Positions 42,305-50,926 of a DNA stretch of 64,000 nt are shown in pieces; position 1 is the first letter of the stretch, and every line of letters starts with the position of its first letter. The position numbers and the translations under genes are program-made. Location: contig JAEYYB010000024.1 in NCBI GenBank assembly GCA_023430975.1, positions 1 through 64,000 of the forward strand. The letters run 5' to 3'. This DNA is from Bacillota bacterium. GTDB taxonomy: Bacteria > Bacillota > Clostridia > Acetivibrionales > DSM-2933. Below the pieces are notes generated by a model. It searched no databases, was not told where the DNA came from, and saw only the letters and a list, made by a program, of their open reading frames with translations.

Positions 42305-42688
42305 ATGGATAATAGAATTATGAAAGTAGAACATCAAGGTCAACTAATATTAACGACTGAACAAATAGCATCAGCTTATGGTACAGATACTAATAACATT
42401 AAAAATAACTTCAATCGGAATACTGATAGATTTGTATATGGTGAAGACTACCATAAGTTGGAAGGTGTAGAATTGAAAGATTTCTTGCAGGTCACAAATT
42501 GTGACTTACAAATTTCAAATATGGTACGTTCTTTGATGTTATGGACAGAACGAGGAGCATTAAAGCATATGAAAATGTTGGGAACTGATGAAGCTTGGGC
42601 GGGGCCAAGCAAAGTAAAGGATGCAAGGTGGGGGCATGTCAACAGTTATCCTGAACATATATTAGGAAGACTATTTCAATTAATATAA
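42305..42688 (+). CDS. ORF6N (KilA-N-like) domain protein, apparently truncated
   Basis: 127 residues, RBS AAAGGGGCGG. Residues 5-100 match the ORF6N DNA-binding domain of phage regulators (HQGQLILTTEQIASAYGTD, NIKNNFNRNTDRFVYGEDY, LWTERGALKHMKMLGTDEAW). Right after DEAW the sequence changes to GPSKVKDARWGHVNSYPEHIL, which is not part of that family, and stops. This looks like a truncated gene fused to a piece of another. The G2 repeat lies upstream. Confidence 0.75.
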   Translation: MDNRIMKVEHQGQLILTTEQIASAYGTDTNNIKNNFNRNTDRFVYGEDYHKLEGVELKDFLQVTNCDLQISNMVRSLMLWTERGALKHMKMLGTDEAWAGPSKVKDARWGHVNSYPEHILGRLFQLI

Positions 42689-42999
42689 TATAGATATATA
42701 ACATCAATAGATAGGCTTATCACCTATCTATTTTATTAGATAAATATTAGTCCCCCCTATTAAATCTTAAAGTTGCCATCCCTACAATACCGCGTTGACC
42801 ATTCGTATTCCCGAATCTGATTTTCTATGCAACTTTTTTTAAAATAACTGGTAAGGAATTGGAAGCGAATTGGAAAAAAAGGCATTAAAACACGGCATTT
42901 ATTATACTAAATTGGAAATTTACATAAACTAACATGGAAATACATCTATTTACTGGAATATACATAAAAATATCGAAAGATTGGAGGAAATCAAGGATT
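42689..42999. other. 311-bp region without a supported gene
   Basis: Between the ORF6N gene and the small terminase gene. I see no good ribosome site plus frame. A reading frame open from 42934 has no site and is the upstream part of the terminase frame. A short stretch (ACAATACCGCGTTGACC) is more GC-rich than its surroundings. It may contain the cos site, but nothing proves that. Confidence 0.5.
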
Positions 43000-43311
43000 A
43001 TGACTATTCAGGGCAGGATTGCAAAACACCTAAAAAACATACAAAAATTGTTCAAAAACATACCAGAAAATAAGAAAAATCTATTAAATTCTCTTATAGA
43101 AAACGCTGCCTTTATGGAAGTGCAGCTTGAACTCATGCAGGACATATTAAATGATGAAGCAACGTCAAAGACTGAACGAAAAGAGACAGTCCAACAATAC
43201 AACTCAATGTCAAAAAATTATCTGTCCTGTATGGGTAAGTTACTTGAAAACCTCCCCGAACATGAAGATACTGATGAATTGGCGGACTTCTTAAAAGGTA
43301 GGAAAAAATAA
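43000..43311 (+). CDS. Terminase small subunit-like protein
   Basis: 103 residues from 43000 (AAGGATT and an upstream GGAGG). Helical, with ENAAFMEVQLELMQDIL and TVQQYNSMSKNYLSCMGKLLENLP, a pattern common to small proteins directly upstream of TerL in HK97-type clostridial phages. It would recognise phage DNA and load it on TerL. A BRO gene is inserted between it and TerL. Confidence 0.65.
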   Translation: MTIQGRIAKHLKNIQKLFKNIPENKKNLLNSLIENAAFMEVQLELMQDILNDEATSKTERKETVQQYNSMSKNYLSCMGKLLENLPEHEDTDELADFLKGRKK

Positions 43312-43326
43312 AATTCCACATATCAC

Positions 43327-43357
43327 TTTACTTTTGGCAAACTTTTGGAGTATGTAA
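43327..43357 (+). promoter_or_regulatory. Phage promoter motif, copy E (BRO gene)
   Basis: TTTACT, 18 nt, TATGTAA. It shares TTTACTTTTGGC with copies A and B. It ends 18 bases before the ATG at 43376, giving a short leader like B and C. Confidence 0.5.
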
Positions 43358-43375
43358 TAGCAGGAGTGTGATTTT

Positions 43376-44176
43376 ATGAAAGATTTATCATTAGTAACAA
43401 CACAGAAATTTGGCAATATTGATTGTGACTTTTACAGTGACAGCAAAGAAAACATCTTTATGACAAGAGAACAGATTGGACAAGCTTTGGAATACAGCAA
43501 TCCAAGAGATGCAATATATAGGATTCACGAAAGAAATGCAGACAGACTAAATAAATATTCAGTTGTCGTCAAACTGTCGACAACTGATGGAAAGACTTAT
43601 GAAACCTATGTTTACAGTAAAAGAGGCATCATGGAAATATCCAGATATAGCCGACAGCCTAAAGCAGATATATTCATGGATTGGGTTTGGGATGTTATAG
43701 AGACTATAGACCGAACAGGTGGATATGTACAGCAGAACAGAACAGAGGAATTTATAAATAATTACTTCCCTTCCCTATCTGAAGAGACTAAAAAGTCAAT
43801 GTTATTAGACCTTAATAAACAGGTAGAGAAAGTTCAGAAGGAAAACACTCAATTAAAAACAGAGCTATTAGAACTAAAGGATAATGAAAAGAAAGAAAAT
43901 GAGTACACAGCAAATGATTTAGCTGCCCATTTCAACATCTTTAGTACTAGCCATAATCCCCATGGACAAATAATGGGGGCCTTATGGAAGGAATTTGGTT
44001 CAAATCCACAATACGTGCGGGTGGTAAAGACAAGGTTAGAGAATGGAAAGATAATTGACCTGCATTATTATAATGAAGATTTTAGAAATTTGGTGGAATC
44101 TCAATTATATAGATTCAACAAAGGATTCGGACAAATAAGACTTATGGGAAGGAACAATAAATACTTGAGATTTTAA
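43376..44176 (+). CDS. BRO-N family phage antirepressor-like protein
   Basis: 266 residues, RBS CAGGAGTG. The N-terminal BRO domain (about 10-115) has FMTREQIGQALEYSNPRDAIYRIHERNADRL and GIMEISRYSRQPKAD. A coiled coil (about 140-180) links to a C-terminal domain (NEYTANDLAAHFNIFSTSHNPHGQ...LMGRNNKYLRF) that looks like a winged helix. It likely modulates phage transcription. It has its own promoter motif and a terminator, so it seems inserted as a unit between the terminase genes. Confidence 0.82.
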   Translation: MKDLSLVTTQKFGNIDCDFYSDSKENIFMTREQIGQALEYSNPRDAIYRIHERNADRLNKYSVVVKLSTTDGKTYETYVYSKRGIMEISRYSRQPKADIFMDWVWDVIETIDRTGGYVQQNRTEEFINNYFPSLSEETKKSMLLDLNKQVEKVQKENTQLKTELLELKDNEKKENEYTANDLAAHFNIFSTSHNPHGQIMGALWKEFGSNPQYVRVVKTRLENGKIIDLHYYNEDFRNLVESQLYRFNKGFGQIRLMGRNNKYLRF

Positions 44177-44183
44177 TTATTTT

Positions 44184-44214
44184 AAAGGAGCCAAAAGGCT
44201 TCTTTTTTTATTAC
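44184..44214 (+). terminator. Terminator after the BRO gene
   Basis: GGAGCC-AAAA-GGCTTC with one G-T pair and T7, a third relative of the GAAGCC/GGCTTC stems. Confidence 0.75.
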
Positions 44215-44243
44215 ATATTTATGAAAACAGAGGTGAAAAACAA

Positions 44244-45950
44244 ATGTTGGCTCAGATGTCATTTATCGAACAGTATTATGAAGAAATTAAATCAGGCCGT
44301 ATTGTGGCTTGTGACAAAATAAAAAAGCAATTCAAGCAACTTGTAGATGATATCTATAACCCTAAAACTTTTAAGGTGTTGGGGCAAGATGGAGAATATC
44401 ACAATATTACTTTTGTTTTTGACCCTAACCGGGCCAGTGAACCTATCGAATTTATTGAGACTTTTTGTAAACAATCCAAGGCCCCATTTTGTGGAAAACC
44501 TCTTAAATTAATGCTTTGGCAAAAAGCAATAGTACAATCAATCTATGGGTTTGTGGGGGAAGATTCTGGCTATCGCAGATACAAAGAGGTATTGCTAGAG
44601 ATCAGTCGAAAAGCTGGTAAATCAACATTAATGAGTGCATTGGCTGTGTACCACATGACTGTAGATTCAGGGGTTGAGCTATGTGTTGGTGCTAACACCC
44701 GAAGTCAAGCAGAGATAATTTTTACTGAAGCAAGGAATATGATTGACCAAAACCCAACTTTGTCCAAAAGGATGAAAAAAAGAAAATACGATCTATATTG
44801 TCCTAGCAATTACAACATAATGAAGCCAGTTGCAAATAATGGAAACTTAGATGGCCTTAATACTGACTTGTTTTTTGCTGATGAAATCGCAGAATATAAA
44901 GCTACAATAATGTATGACAGAATCAAAGGCGGGCAAGGTGTTAAATATGAGCCTTTACGATTTCTTACAAGTTCGGGCGGTTTTGAAAGAGATGGATTTT
45001 TTGACAATAAAATTGAGTATGCTGAAAAAGTACTGTATGGAATAATAGAAGACCCTGTATTTTTATCGTTTATGTATGAATTGGACAATGTTGAGGATAA
45101 AAAAGCAGTACAAAAGCAGATTCTTGACAGAAAAATGTGGGCAAAAGTTAACCCAAGCCTTGGAGAACATCGAAGTTATGCAGAGTTTGATGAGGCTGTA
45201 AAAACCTCACAAGAAGATAAATCACAACAGCCTGAAATCTATGCAAAATATTTCAATTTAAAAGTCAATGGTGTTGGTGGTTGGCTATCCTGGGATGAAT
45301 TAAATAACGAAGCTACTTTTGATATTGGAGAATTTAGAGATCAATATTTCTTGGGTGGTTTTGACCTGTCAGAGATTAATGATTTGACATGTGGAACTAT
45401 GTTATTCATGAAGCCAGATTCAGATACAATATTTATTCATCAAATGTATTGGATTCCTGAAGGAATTGATATTGATAAAAAATCAAAAGAAGATAATGCA
45501 GCTTATAGAAAATGGATTGAAAAAGGTTGGGTACGTACTTCACCAGGAAGTAAAATTAATGTTGAAGATGTATTCAATTGGTTTTGTGAAACCATACAAC
45601 AGTATAATTTATATCCCCAATGGCAGGGGTTCGATAGATGGAAAAGCAAGGAGTTTGTAAAGTTGATGACCGATGCAGGAATTGAGCTTGAAGACATACC
45701 CCAAGGGATGAAAACACTTTCAGCACCGATGAAAGAACTTGCGGCGGATTTTAGAGACAAAAAAATTAATTATCAGAATAATCCAGTGTTGAAATGGTGT
45801 TTAATGAACACAAGGGCGGAACGAGATTCAAACGGAAATATTAAGCCTTCTAAAAAGAACGCTAAAAGAAGAATTGACGGATTAGCCAGTTTGTTAGATG
45901 CCTATGTCGTACTGTGTAACCATAGATCAGAATTTTTAGATCTTCTGTAA
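44244..45950 (+). CDS. Phage terminase large subunit
   Basis: 568 residues, RBS GAGGTG. The ATPase domain has the atypical Walker A ISRKAGKSTLMSAL and Walker B LFFADEIAEYK of HK97/lambda-like TerL-1 proteins. The nuclease domain has acidic residues in GGFDLSEINDLTCG and RRIDGLASLLDAYV. It drives DNA into the prohead and cuts the concatemer. Its stop codon lies in the TCTGTAA that begins the F2 promoter motif. Confidence 0.95.
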   Translation: MLAQMSFIEQYYEEIKSGRIVACDKIKKQFKQLVDDIYNPKTFKVLGQDGEYHNITFVFDPNRASEPIEFIETFCKQSKAPFCGKPLKLMLWQKAIVQSIYGFVGEDSGYRRYKEVLLEISRKAGKSTLMSALAVYHMTVDSGVELCVGANTRSQAEIIFTEARNMIDQNPTLSKRMKKRKYDLYCPSNYNIMKPVANNGNLDGLNTDLFFADEIAEYKATIMYDRIKGGQGVKYEPLRFLTSSGGFERDGFFDNKIEYAEKVLYGIIEDPVFLSFMYELDNVEDKKAVQKQILDRKMWAKVNPSLGEHRSYAEFDEAVKTSQEDKSQQPEIYAKYFNLKVNGVGGWLSWDELNNEATFDIGEFRDQYFLGGFDLSEINDLTCGTMLFMKPDSDTIFIHQMYWIPEGIDIDKKSKEDNAAYRKWIEKGWVRTSPGSKINVEDVFNWFCETIQQYNLYPQWQGFDRWKSKEFVKLMTDAGIELEDIPQGMKTLSAPMKELAADFRDKKINYQNNPVLKWCLMNTRAERDSNGNIKPSKKNAKRRIDGLASLLDAYVVLCNHRSEFLDLL

Positions 45951-45951
45951 A

Positions 45952-45990
45952 AAAGGTTAACAGAAATCATCTTTATTATATAGAAGGAAT
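45952..45990 (+). promoter_or_regulatory. Candidate late-type promoter F2 (head genes)
   Basis: AAAGGTTAAC, 19 nt containing TTATTATA, then TAGAAGGAATTTTT, as in F1. It precedes the portal start by 23 bp. Confidence 0.5.
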
Positions 45991-46013
45991 TTTTCATGAG
46001 AGGGGGCGATTGA

Positions 46014-47186
46014 TTGGAACTGAGATCGATGTTTTCCAATATTTTTGGAAGCAAGCCAAAACAGACAGAACAGCAATATGTAAAAATGCAAATGCTTAAC
46101 GACTACAGCAATGCACATTTTTCTATATTTGGCACTGATGTATTTTCGGACGAGCTTGTGCGAGCTTGTATCCATGCAATAGCTGTTCATTGTGCTAAAA
46201 CCAAGGCAAAACACATAGGATTCCCAAACAGCAGATTGGAATATCTATTGCAAACACGCCCAAACCAGTATATGTCGGCTTATGATATGATCTACAAGAC
46301 AATTACACAATTGTATATAAATAATAATGCTTATATCCTCATCCAACGGGACGGAGCGGGGAATATTGTGGGGTTTTATCCAGTAAATTCAAGCACTGTT
46401 GAGTTTTTAGAGCATCAAAATAGTATATTTGTGCAGTTCACATTTTGGCGAGGGCAAAAAGTAACAGTGTCTTACGATGATATCATTCATTTACGCAGAC
46501 ACTTCAATAAATCGGACATGTTTGGCGATTCAAACGATGCCTTATTACCGACTTTGGAACTATCCAACACAGTTAATCAAGGTATTGCTAATGCAATCAA
46601 GACCAGTCACAACCTAAAAGGATTGTTAAAAATTACAGGTTCTTTGAAGCCGGATGACCTCAAAAAGCAGAAAGATGCTTTTGTTAGTGACTATTTAAGC
46701 ATTAACAATACGGGCGGTGTTGCTGCACTGGATAGTAAAGCAGAGTATATTGACTTGAAGTCAGACCCTAAGTTCATTGAAGCTGAAGAAATGGAAGTCA
46801 TTGAAGCTAAAATCTTCAAGTACTTTAACATCTCTAAAGAAATCATAACCAATAATTATGATGAAAATAACTGGCAGAGTTTCTGGGAGGGAGTCATAGA
46901 ACCGCTTTTAATACAAATGTCTTCAGAGTTGACCCATAAGTGTTTTACCGAAAGAGAAAGAAGCTTTGGAAATAGAATTGAGTTTTCAGGTAATCGTTTA
47001 AATTATATGTCAAATCAAAGCAAAATTAACTTATGTGAAAAGTTAATTCCAATGGGAATTTTTAGCGTAAATGAAGCAAGGGAATTATTTAATCTGGAAG
47101 CCATTACCGAAGATAAACGTATTATTAGCCTCAATTATGTGGACTACGAAAAACAAAATCAATACCAATTGAATGAAAAAAAATAA
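46014..47186 (+). CDS. Phage portal protein (HK97 family)
   Basis: 390 residues, starting with TTG at 46014 after GAGAGGGGG. Typical stretches are CIHAIAVHCAKTKAKHIG, LLQTRPNQYMSAYDMIYKT, DDIIHLRRHF and FNISKEIITNNYDENNWQSFWEGVIEPLL. Twelve copies form the DNA gateway at one capsid vertex. It is followed by the protease and capsid genes in the classical order. Confidence 0.93.
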   Translation: MELRSMFSNIFGSKPKQTEQQYVKMQMLNDYSNAHFSIFGTDVFSDELVRACIHAIAVHCAKTKAKHIGFPNSRLEYLLQTRPNQYMSAYDMIYKTITQLYINNNAYILIQRDGAGNIVGFYPVNSSTVEFLEHQNSIFVQFTFWRGQKVTVSYDDIIHLRRHFNKSDMFGDSNDALLPTLELSNTVNQGIANAIKTSHNLKGLLKITGSLKPDDLKKQKDAFVSDYLSINNTGGVAALDSKAEYIDLKSDPKFIEAEEMEVIEAKIFKYFNISKEIITNNYDENNWQSFWEGVIEPLLIQMSSELTHKCFTERERSFGNRIEFSGNRLNYMSNQSKINLCEKLIPMGIFSVNEARELFNLEAITEDKRIISLNYVDYEKQNQYQLNEKK

Positions 47187-47203
47187 GGAGGGAACAGAAG
47201 ACA

Positions 47204-47773
47204 ATGATATCAAATGACAGAGAATACAGGGGGTTTAACTTCGAACAAACAGAGGATTCCATGATTGTAACTGGAAAAGCTGTAGCATTTAACAGTCCTA
47301 CGGTTTTGTATGAATGCAACGGAATACAATATAAAGAAGTTATTGACCCTAAAGCTTTTGAAGGTGTTGACCTGTCTGATGTTGTACTGGTAATTGACCA
47401 TCAAGGCACACCAGCAGCAAGGACTAAAAATAACACTTTAAAGCTTGATATAAGGGCAGATGGTTTGTATATTGAAGCTGATTTGTCGAAGAATGCGACA
47501 GGTAGAGAGTTATATGAAGACATAAAAAATGGTTTTTATAGCTCAATGAGCTTTTCATTCATCGCGGAGGTAGATGAATATAATGCGGAAACACACACAC
47601 GCACTATCAAGAAATTCAAGAGAATTTATGATGTTAGTGTTGTAAGTTTTCCAGCATATCAAAACACATCAATTTCGGCACGTAGTTTCTTTGCAGTGGA
47701 GGCAGAAAAAGAAATGAAAGCTATTGCGGAGGCAGAGTTCAGGAAGAAATTGATTCTAAAGACATATTTCTAA
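47204..47773 (+). CDS. HK97-type prohead protease (S78)
   Basis: 189 residues, RBS AAGGAGGG. The catalytic His is in LVIDHQGTPAART and the Ser in YSSMSFSFIAEVDEY, followed by the typical YDVSVVSFPAYQNTSI. It trims the scaffold region of the capsid protein. A terminator separates it from the capsid gene. Confidence 0.93.
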   Translation: MISNDREYRGFNFEQTEDSMIVTGKAVAFNSPTVLYECNGIQYKEVIDPKAFEGVDLSDVVLVIDHQGTPAARTKNNTLKLDIRADGLYIEADLSKNATGRELYEDIKNGFYSSMSFSFIAEVDEYNAETHTRTIKKFKRIYDVSVVSFPAYQNTSISARSFFAVEAEKEMKAIAEAEFRKKLILKTYF

Positions 47774-47805
47774 GGTATACCACAACTTAAAACAACCAAC
47801 CAAGG

Positions 47806-47836
47806 ACACCTACAAATAGTAAGGTGTTTTTATTTT
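47806..47836 (+). terminator. Weak terminator before the capsid gene
   Basis: ACACCT-ACAAATAGTA-AGGTGT then TTTTATTTT. Confidence 0.55.
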
Positions 47837-47859
47837 ACGAAAAAATGGAGGAAAAACAA

Positions 47860-48966
47860 ATGTTTGAAAAGAGAATGGCAGAAATAAATGAGCGTAAGCT
47901 TGAGATTAGAAAAATGCTTGAAGGTACAGAGCAAGTTGATCTCAATGCTATACAGACAGAACTTAACAGCTTAGAAGCTGAAGCAAAAGACCTTGAAACA
48001 AGGGCAGCTACTTTAGCAGGAATAAACGCTGGAACTATACCAGCAACAGTAATCGAAAAACCAAAGATGGAGGAAAGAAACATGGAAAATTTAAACGTAG
48101 CTTCTGTAGAATACAGAAACAAATTTTATCAGGACATGATAGAAACAAGGTCAGCTTTCGCAGCTACCGGAGCAATCCCAACAACTACACTTAATCTTGT
48201 AATAACCAAAGTTAAAGAATTCTGCCCGGTGTTATCAAAAGTTAACCTCTTCACAGTTGAAGGTGCTTTAACTGTTAACGTTGAAGGTGTTAACAGCGAT
48301 GCTTCTTTAGTTGCAAACGGTGCAACATTAACTGAATCCGATGATACACTCGTACCTATATCGCTTGGCACTTACAATGTTGCAAAATTAATCAGAGTAC
48401 CTGTGCAGATGCTAAAAATGGGCGTTGATGCAATCGAATCCTATGTTGTTTCCAACTTAGCTGAAGCAATTGCAAACAAAATCAATGCTTACTTGTTTAC
48501 TGGTACTGGAAGTTCACAGCCTACAGGCATAGAAAAAGCTCAGACTTGGGTGGACGGTACAAATATGGTAGAAATAGCAGCAGCTTCAGACTGGACTTAT
48601 GCTGAAGTCTTGGAATTAATCGGACTTGCTAAAGCAGGACAGAACGAGTTCTATATGTCAAGAAAGACCCTGTTTGCTAAGCTCATGGGTTTGACTGACA
48701 GCGAAGGTAACAAGTTGGTAACAGGTTCTAATGACAAATTTGCAGTGCTTGGATATCCAGTTAACTTTGACGAGAGGTTAGCAGATGATGTGATATACTT
48801 TGGTGATGTTAAAAAGGCTGTAACAGCTAATTTATCCATCCCAAGCACTATCACTACAGCTTATGACATAGACACAAATAGCATCAAGTATAGATGTGAT
48901 GCGACTTTTGACAGCAAGATTGTAAACGGCACATCAATAGTTAAAGGCTATAAGAAATCAGCGTAA
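47860..48966 (+). CDS. Major capsid protein (HK97 fold)
   Basis: 368 residues from 47860, with GGAGG 8 bases upstream; the frame is open to 47824 but without a site. Residues 1-85 are a coiled-coil delta/scaffold domain (FEKRMAEINERKLEIRKMLEG) that the protease would remove. The rest has HK97 shell features: AYLFTGTGSSQPTGIEKA, FYMSRKTLFAKLMGL and VLGYPVNFDERLADDVIYFGDVKKA (read in parts). It is the most abundant late product. Confidence 0.93.
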   Translation: MFEKRMAEINERKLEIRKMLEGTEQVDLNAIQTELNSLEAEAKDLETRAATLAGINAGTIPATVIEKPKMEERNMENLNVASVEYRNKFYQDMIETRSAFAATGAIPTTTLNLVITKVKEFCPVLSKVNLFTVEGALTVNVEGVNSDASLVANGATLTESDDTLVPISLGTYNVAKLIRVPVQMLKMGVDAIESYVVSNLAEAIANKINAYLFTGTGSSQPTGIEKAQTWVDGTNMVEIAAASDWTYAEVLELIGLAKAGQNEFYMSRKTLFAKLMGLTDSEGNKLVTGSNDKFAVLGYPVNFDERLADDVIYFGDVKKAVTANLSIPSTITTAYDIDTNSIKYRCDATFDSKIVNGTSIVKGYKKSA

Positions 48967-48972
48967 TTGATA

Positions 48973-48998
48973 GAGGGGACAAGTTCCCCTCTTTTCTT
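48973..48998 (+). terminator. Terminator after the capsid gene
   Basis: GAGGGGA-CAAGT-TCCCCTC then TTTTCTT. It would reduce expression of the connector genes relative to capsid. Confidence 0.75.
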
Positions 48999-49023
48999 AT
49001 ACCCGAAGGAAGGGGGAAAAATC

Positions 49024-49308
49024 ATGCTTGAAAAAGTCAAACAGGCTTTAAGAATATCAAATACTGCATTTGATACAGAGTTGAATGACCTAATAGAAGC
49101 TGCAAAAGCTGATTTGATACTAAGTGGAATTCTACAAAGTAAAATTGATGCAATAGACACTGATATATTAATTCAAAGAGCAGTAATGGTATACTGTAAG
49201 TGCTATTTTGGTATAGAAAATTCTGATTACGACAGGAATTTACAAGCTTATAACAGCCTTAAAAATCATCTTTCCCTCACCGCCGAATATACGGAAGTTG
49301 GTGAGTAA
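49024..49308 (+). CDS. Head-tail connector (gp6-like)
   Basis: 94 residues from 49024 (GAAGGGGGA upstream). LEKVKQALRISNTAFDTELNDLIEAAKADL is the helical pattern of the DNA-packaging gp6 family. It forms a ring under the portal. It ends one base before the next start. Confidence 0.85.
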   Translation: MLEKVKQALRISNTAFDTELNDLIEAAKADLILSGILQSKIDAIDTDILIQRAVMVYCKCYFGIENSDYDRNLQAYNSLKNHLSLTAEYTEVGE

Positions 49309-49309
49309 T

Positions 49310-49615
49310 ATGTGGAAAGATTCAGCCGAATTACTCACTAAAACAGAGTCAATTGATGCCGGGGGTAATTTATCATATACAACCGTTCCTAAAACAATCT
49401 TCTGTAACATTAAATCAGTGAAATATAATGAATTCTATGTTGCTTCCAGTAATGGGTTTAAACCTGAGATAGTACTTGTTTGTAGACTCACAGATTATTC
49501 GGGGGAAAGTCTAGTTAAGTATAACGGAATAGATTACACCGTGATTAGGACATACAACATCGGGGATAACGTGGAGTTAACATTGACAACTGGGGGTGTT
49601 CGTAATGGCAGCTAG
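49310..49615 (+). CDS. Head closure / head-tail adaptor protein
   Basis: 101 residues from 49310 (GGTGAG upstream). Short beta-barrel protein (SAELLTKTESIDAGGNLSY...KYNGIDYTVIRTYNIGDNVELTL) matching the SPP1 gp16/HK97 gp7-type adaptor. Overlaps the next gene. Confidence 0.85.
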   Translation: MWKDSAELLTKTESIDAGGNLSYTTVPKTIFCNIKSVKYNEFYVASSNGFKPEIVLVCRLTDYSGESLVKYNGIDYTVIRTYNIGDNVELTLTTGGVRNGS

Positions 49616-49958
49616 ACGAGGCGAAGTAACTTTTGAATCAAGACTTGAACAAACAAAACAAAAGATTGCTGAAAAACCTGAAAAAGCATTAACGGAAATT
49701 GGAAAACTTGTAGTTGCTGAAGTCAGGAAAGTGACACCTAAACAGACAGGATATTTACGGAAATCCTTGGGATATTGGCACAGGAAAAAAGAGGGGGATT
49801 TACAAATAGGCTTCAAGGCGTGGTATGCAGTTCCTTTAATTGTTGGTACTTTAGGCAATAAAGCAAGCAATTTTTTTATGGACAAAATCATGGAACTACT
49901 TCCAACTATCCAAGAATTGATACAGGATGCATTGAAAGAACTGGACAAGGAGGACTAA
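49605..49958 (+). CDS. HK97 gp10-like neck/minor tail protein
   Basis: 117 residues from the ATG at 49605 (GGGGGTG upstream). VAEVRKVTPKQTGYLRKSLGY is the family hallmark. It helps complete the tail and join it to the head. It overlaps the adaptor gene by 11 bp. Confidence 0.88.
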   Translation: MAARRGEVTFESRLEQTKQKIAEKPEKALTEIGKLVVAEVRKVTPKQTGYLRKSLGYWHRKKEGDLQIGFKAWYAVPLIVGTLGNKASNFFMDKIMELLPTIQELIQDALKELDKED

Positions 49959-49962
49959 CAGA

Positions 49963-50322
49963 ATGAACACCGGAGAACTTAAAAAATTAATTCAGACAGC
50001 TTTAAAAGCTTATACAACTAATGTTTACTTTGAATTAGCCTCCAATACAGCTTCATTTCCTATTGTAGTTTATGATATACCAGCACTTTACAGTAACAAT
50101 AATGGGACTTATACAGGGCAATTGACAGCGGATGTATATGACACTAATATAACAGCTTTGGAGGGTTTAGTTGACAGTTTAACAGGCTTGGATTTAAGCC
50201 TACACAATAGCACATTAGCATGTGCAAACTTGGTTTTGGAGGATATACAGACTATTGTTGACAATCCAAATGACCAGACAGTAAAAAGGAAACGACTGAC
50301 ATTTAACATATTTGTAATTTAA
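49963..50322 (+). CDS. Tail terminator/completion protein
   Basis: 119 residues. Position between gp10-like and major tail genes, length, and the alternating strand-helix pattern (LKKLIQTALKAYTTNVYFEL, TVKRKRLTFNIFVI) fit the DUF3168/tail terminator class. Sequence motifs are weak. Confidence 0.75.
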   Translation: MNTGELKKLIQTALKAYTTNVYFELASNTASFPIVVYDIPALYSNNNGTYTGQLTADVYDTNITALEGLVDSLTGLDLSLHNSTLACANLVLEDIQTIVDNPNDQTVKRKRLTFNIFVI

Positions 50323-50335
50323 GGAGGAAAAAATC

Positions 50336-50848
50336 ATGACAAATAAACCAATATGGCTTGGAAATGGTTTGTTCTATTTTAACTATGGTGAAACTGACGA
50401 AACTTTAGTCGGTGCTACAAAAGGCGGCGGTAGCTTTGCAGTTGAAAGAGAATACAAACCAATTGAAAGAGATGGGACTTATGGCACAGTAAAAGGCGAA
50501 GTCAGAAAAATATCTGTAGTCCCTAAATTAACCATCAATGCACTTGAATTATCTACGGATAATTTAGAAAAATTTTACGGTATGACAGCATCAGAAGAAA
50601 CAGGCTACACAAAACTGACTGAAGGTGTAGATGTAGCAGATACAGACTTTATAAAAAACGTTGCTTTTGTTGGCAAAAGAGCAGACGGAAAGCAGATAGT
50701 AATTATAGTTGAAAATGCACTTGGTAACGGTAACTTGGAGCTTGCTTTTGAAAATAAAGAAGAAGTTGCAACAGAAGTAACTTATGAGGGTTGCTATGAC
50801 CCTACAGCATTGGAAACACCGCCTTATGAAATAAGGTTGTATGCTTAA
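50336..50848 (+). CDS. Major tail protein
   Basis: 170 residues, RBS AAGGAGGA. It is beta-rich with KPIWLGNGLFYFNYGE, GGSFAVEREYKPIERDGTYG and ELAFENKEEVATEVTYEGCYD (read in parts), matching the tail-tube family of siphoviruses of Firmicutes. It stacks in rings to make the tail tube. A terminator follows, as expected for a highly expressed gene. Confidence 0.88.
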   Translation: MTNKPIWLGNGLFYFNYGETDETLVGATKGGGSFAVEREYKPIERDGTYGTVKGEVRKISVVPKLTINALELSTDNLEKFYGMTASEETGYTKLTEGVDVADTDFIKNVAFVGKRADGKQIVIIVENALGNGNLELAFENKEEVATEVTYEGCYDPTALETPPYEIRLYA

Positions 50849-50871
50849 AAATTAATACCATTTGTTCGAAC

Positions 50872-50906
50872 AGGGATTATCAAATTGATAGTCCCTTTAT
50901 TTTTTA
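50872..50906 (+). terminator. Terminator after the major tail protein gene
   Basis: AGGGATTATCAA-A-TTGATAGTCCCT then TTATTTTTT. Partial termination here would lower chaperone and tape-measure levels. Confidence 0.75.
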
Positions 50907-50926
50907 TAAATACGGAGGAATTAAAC

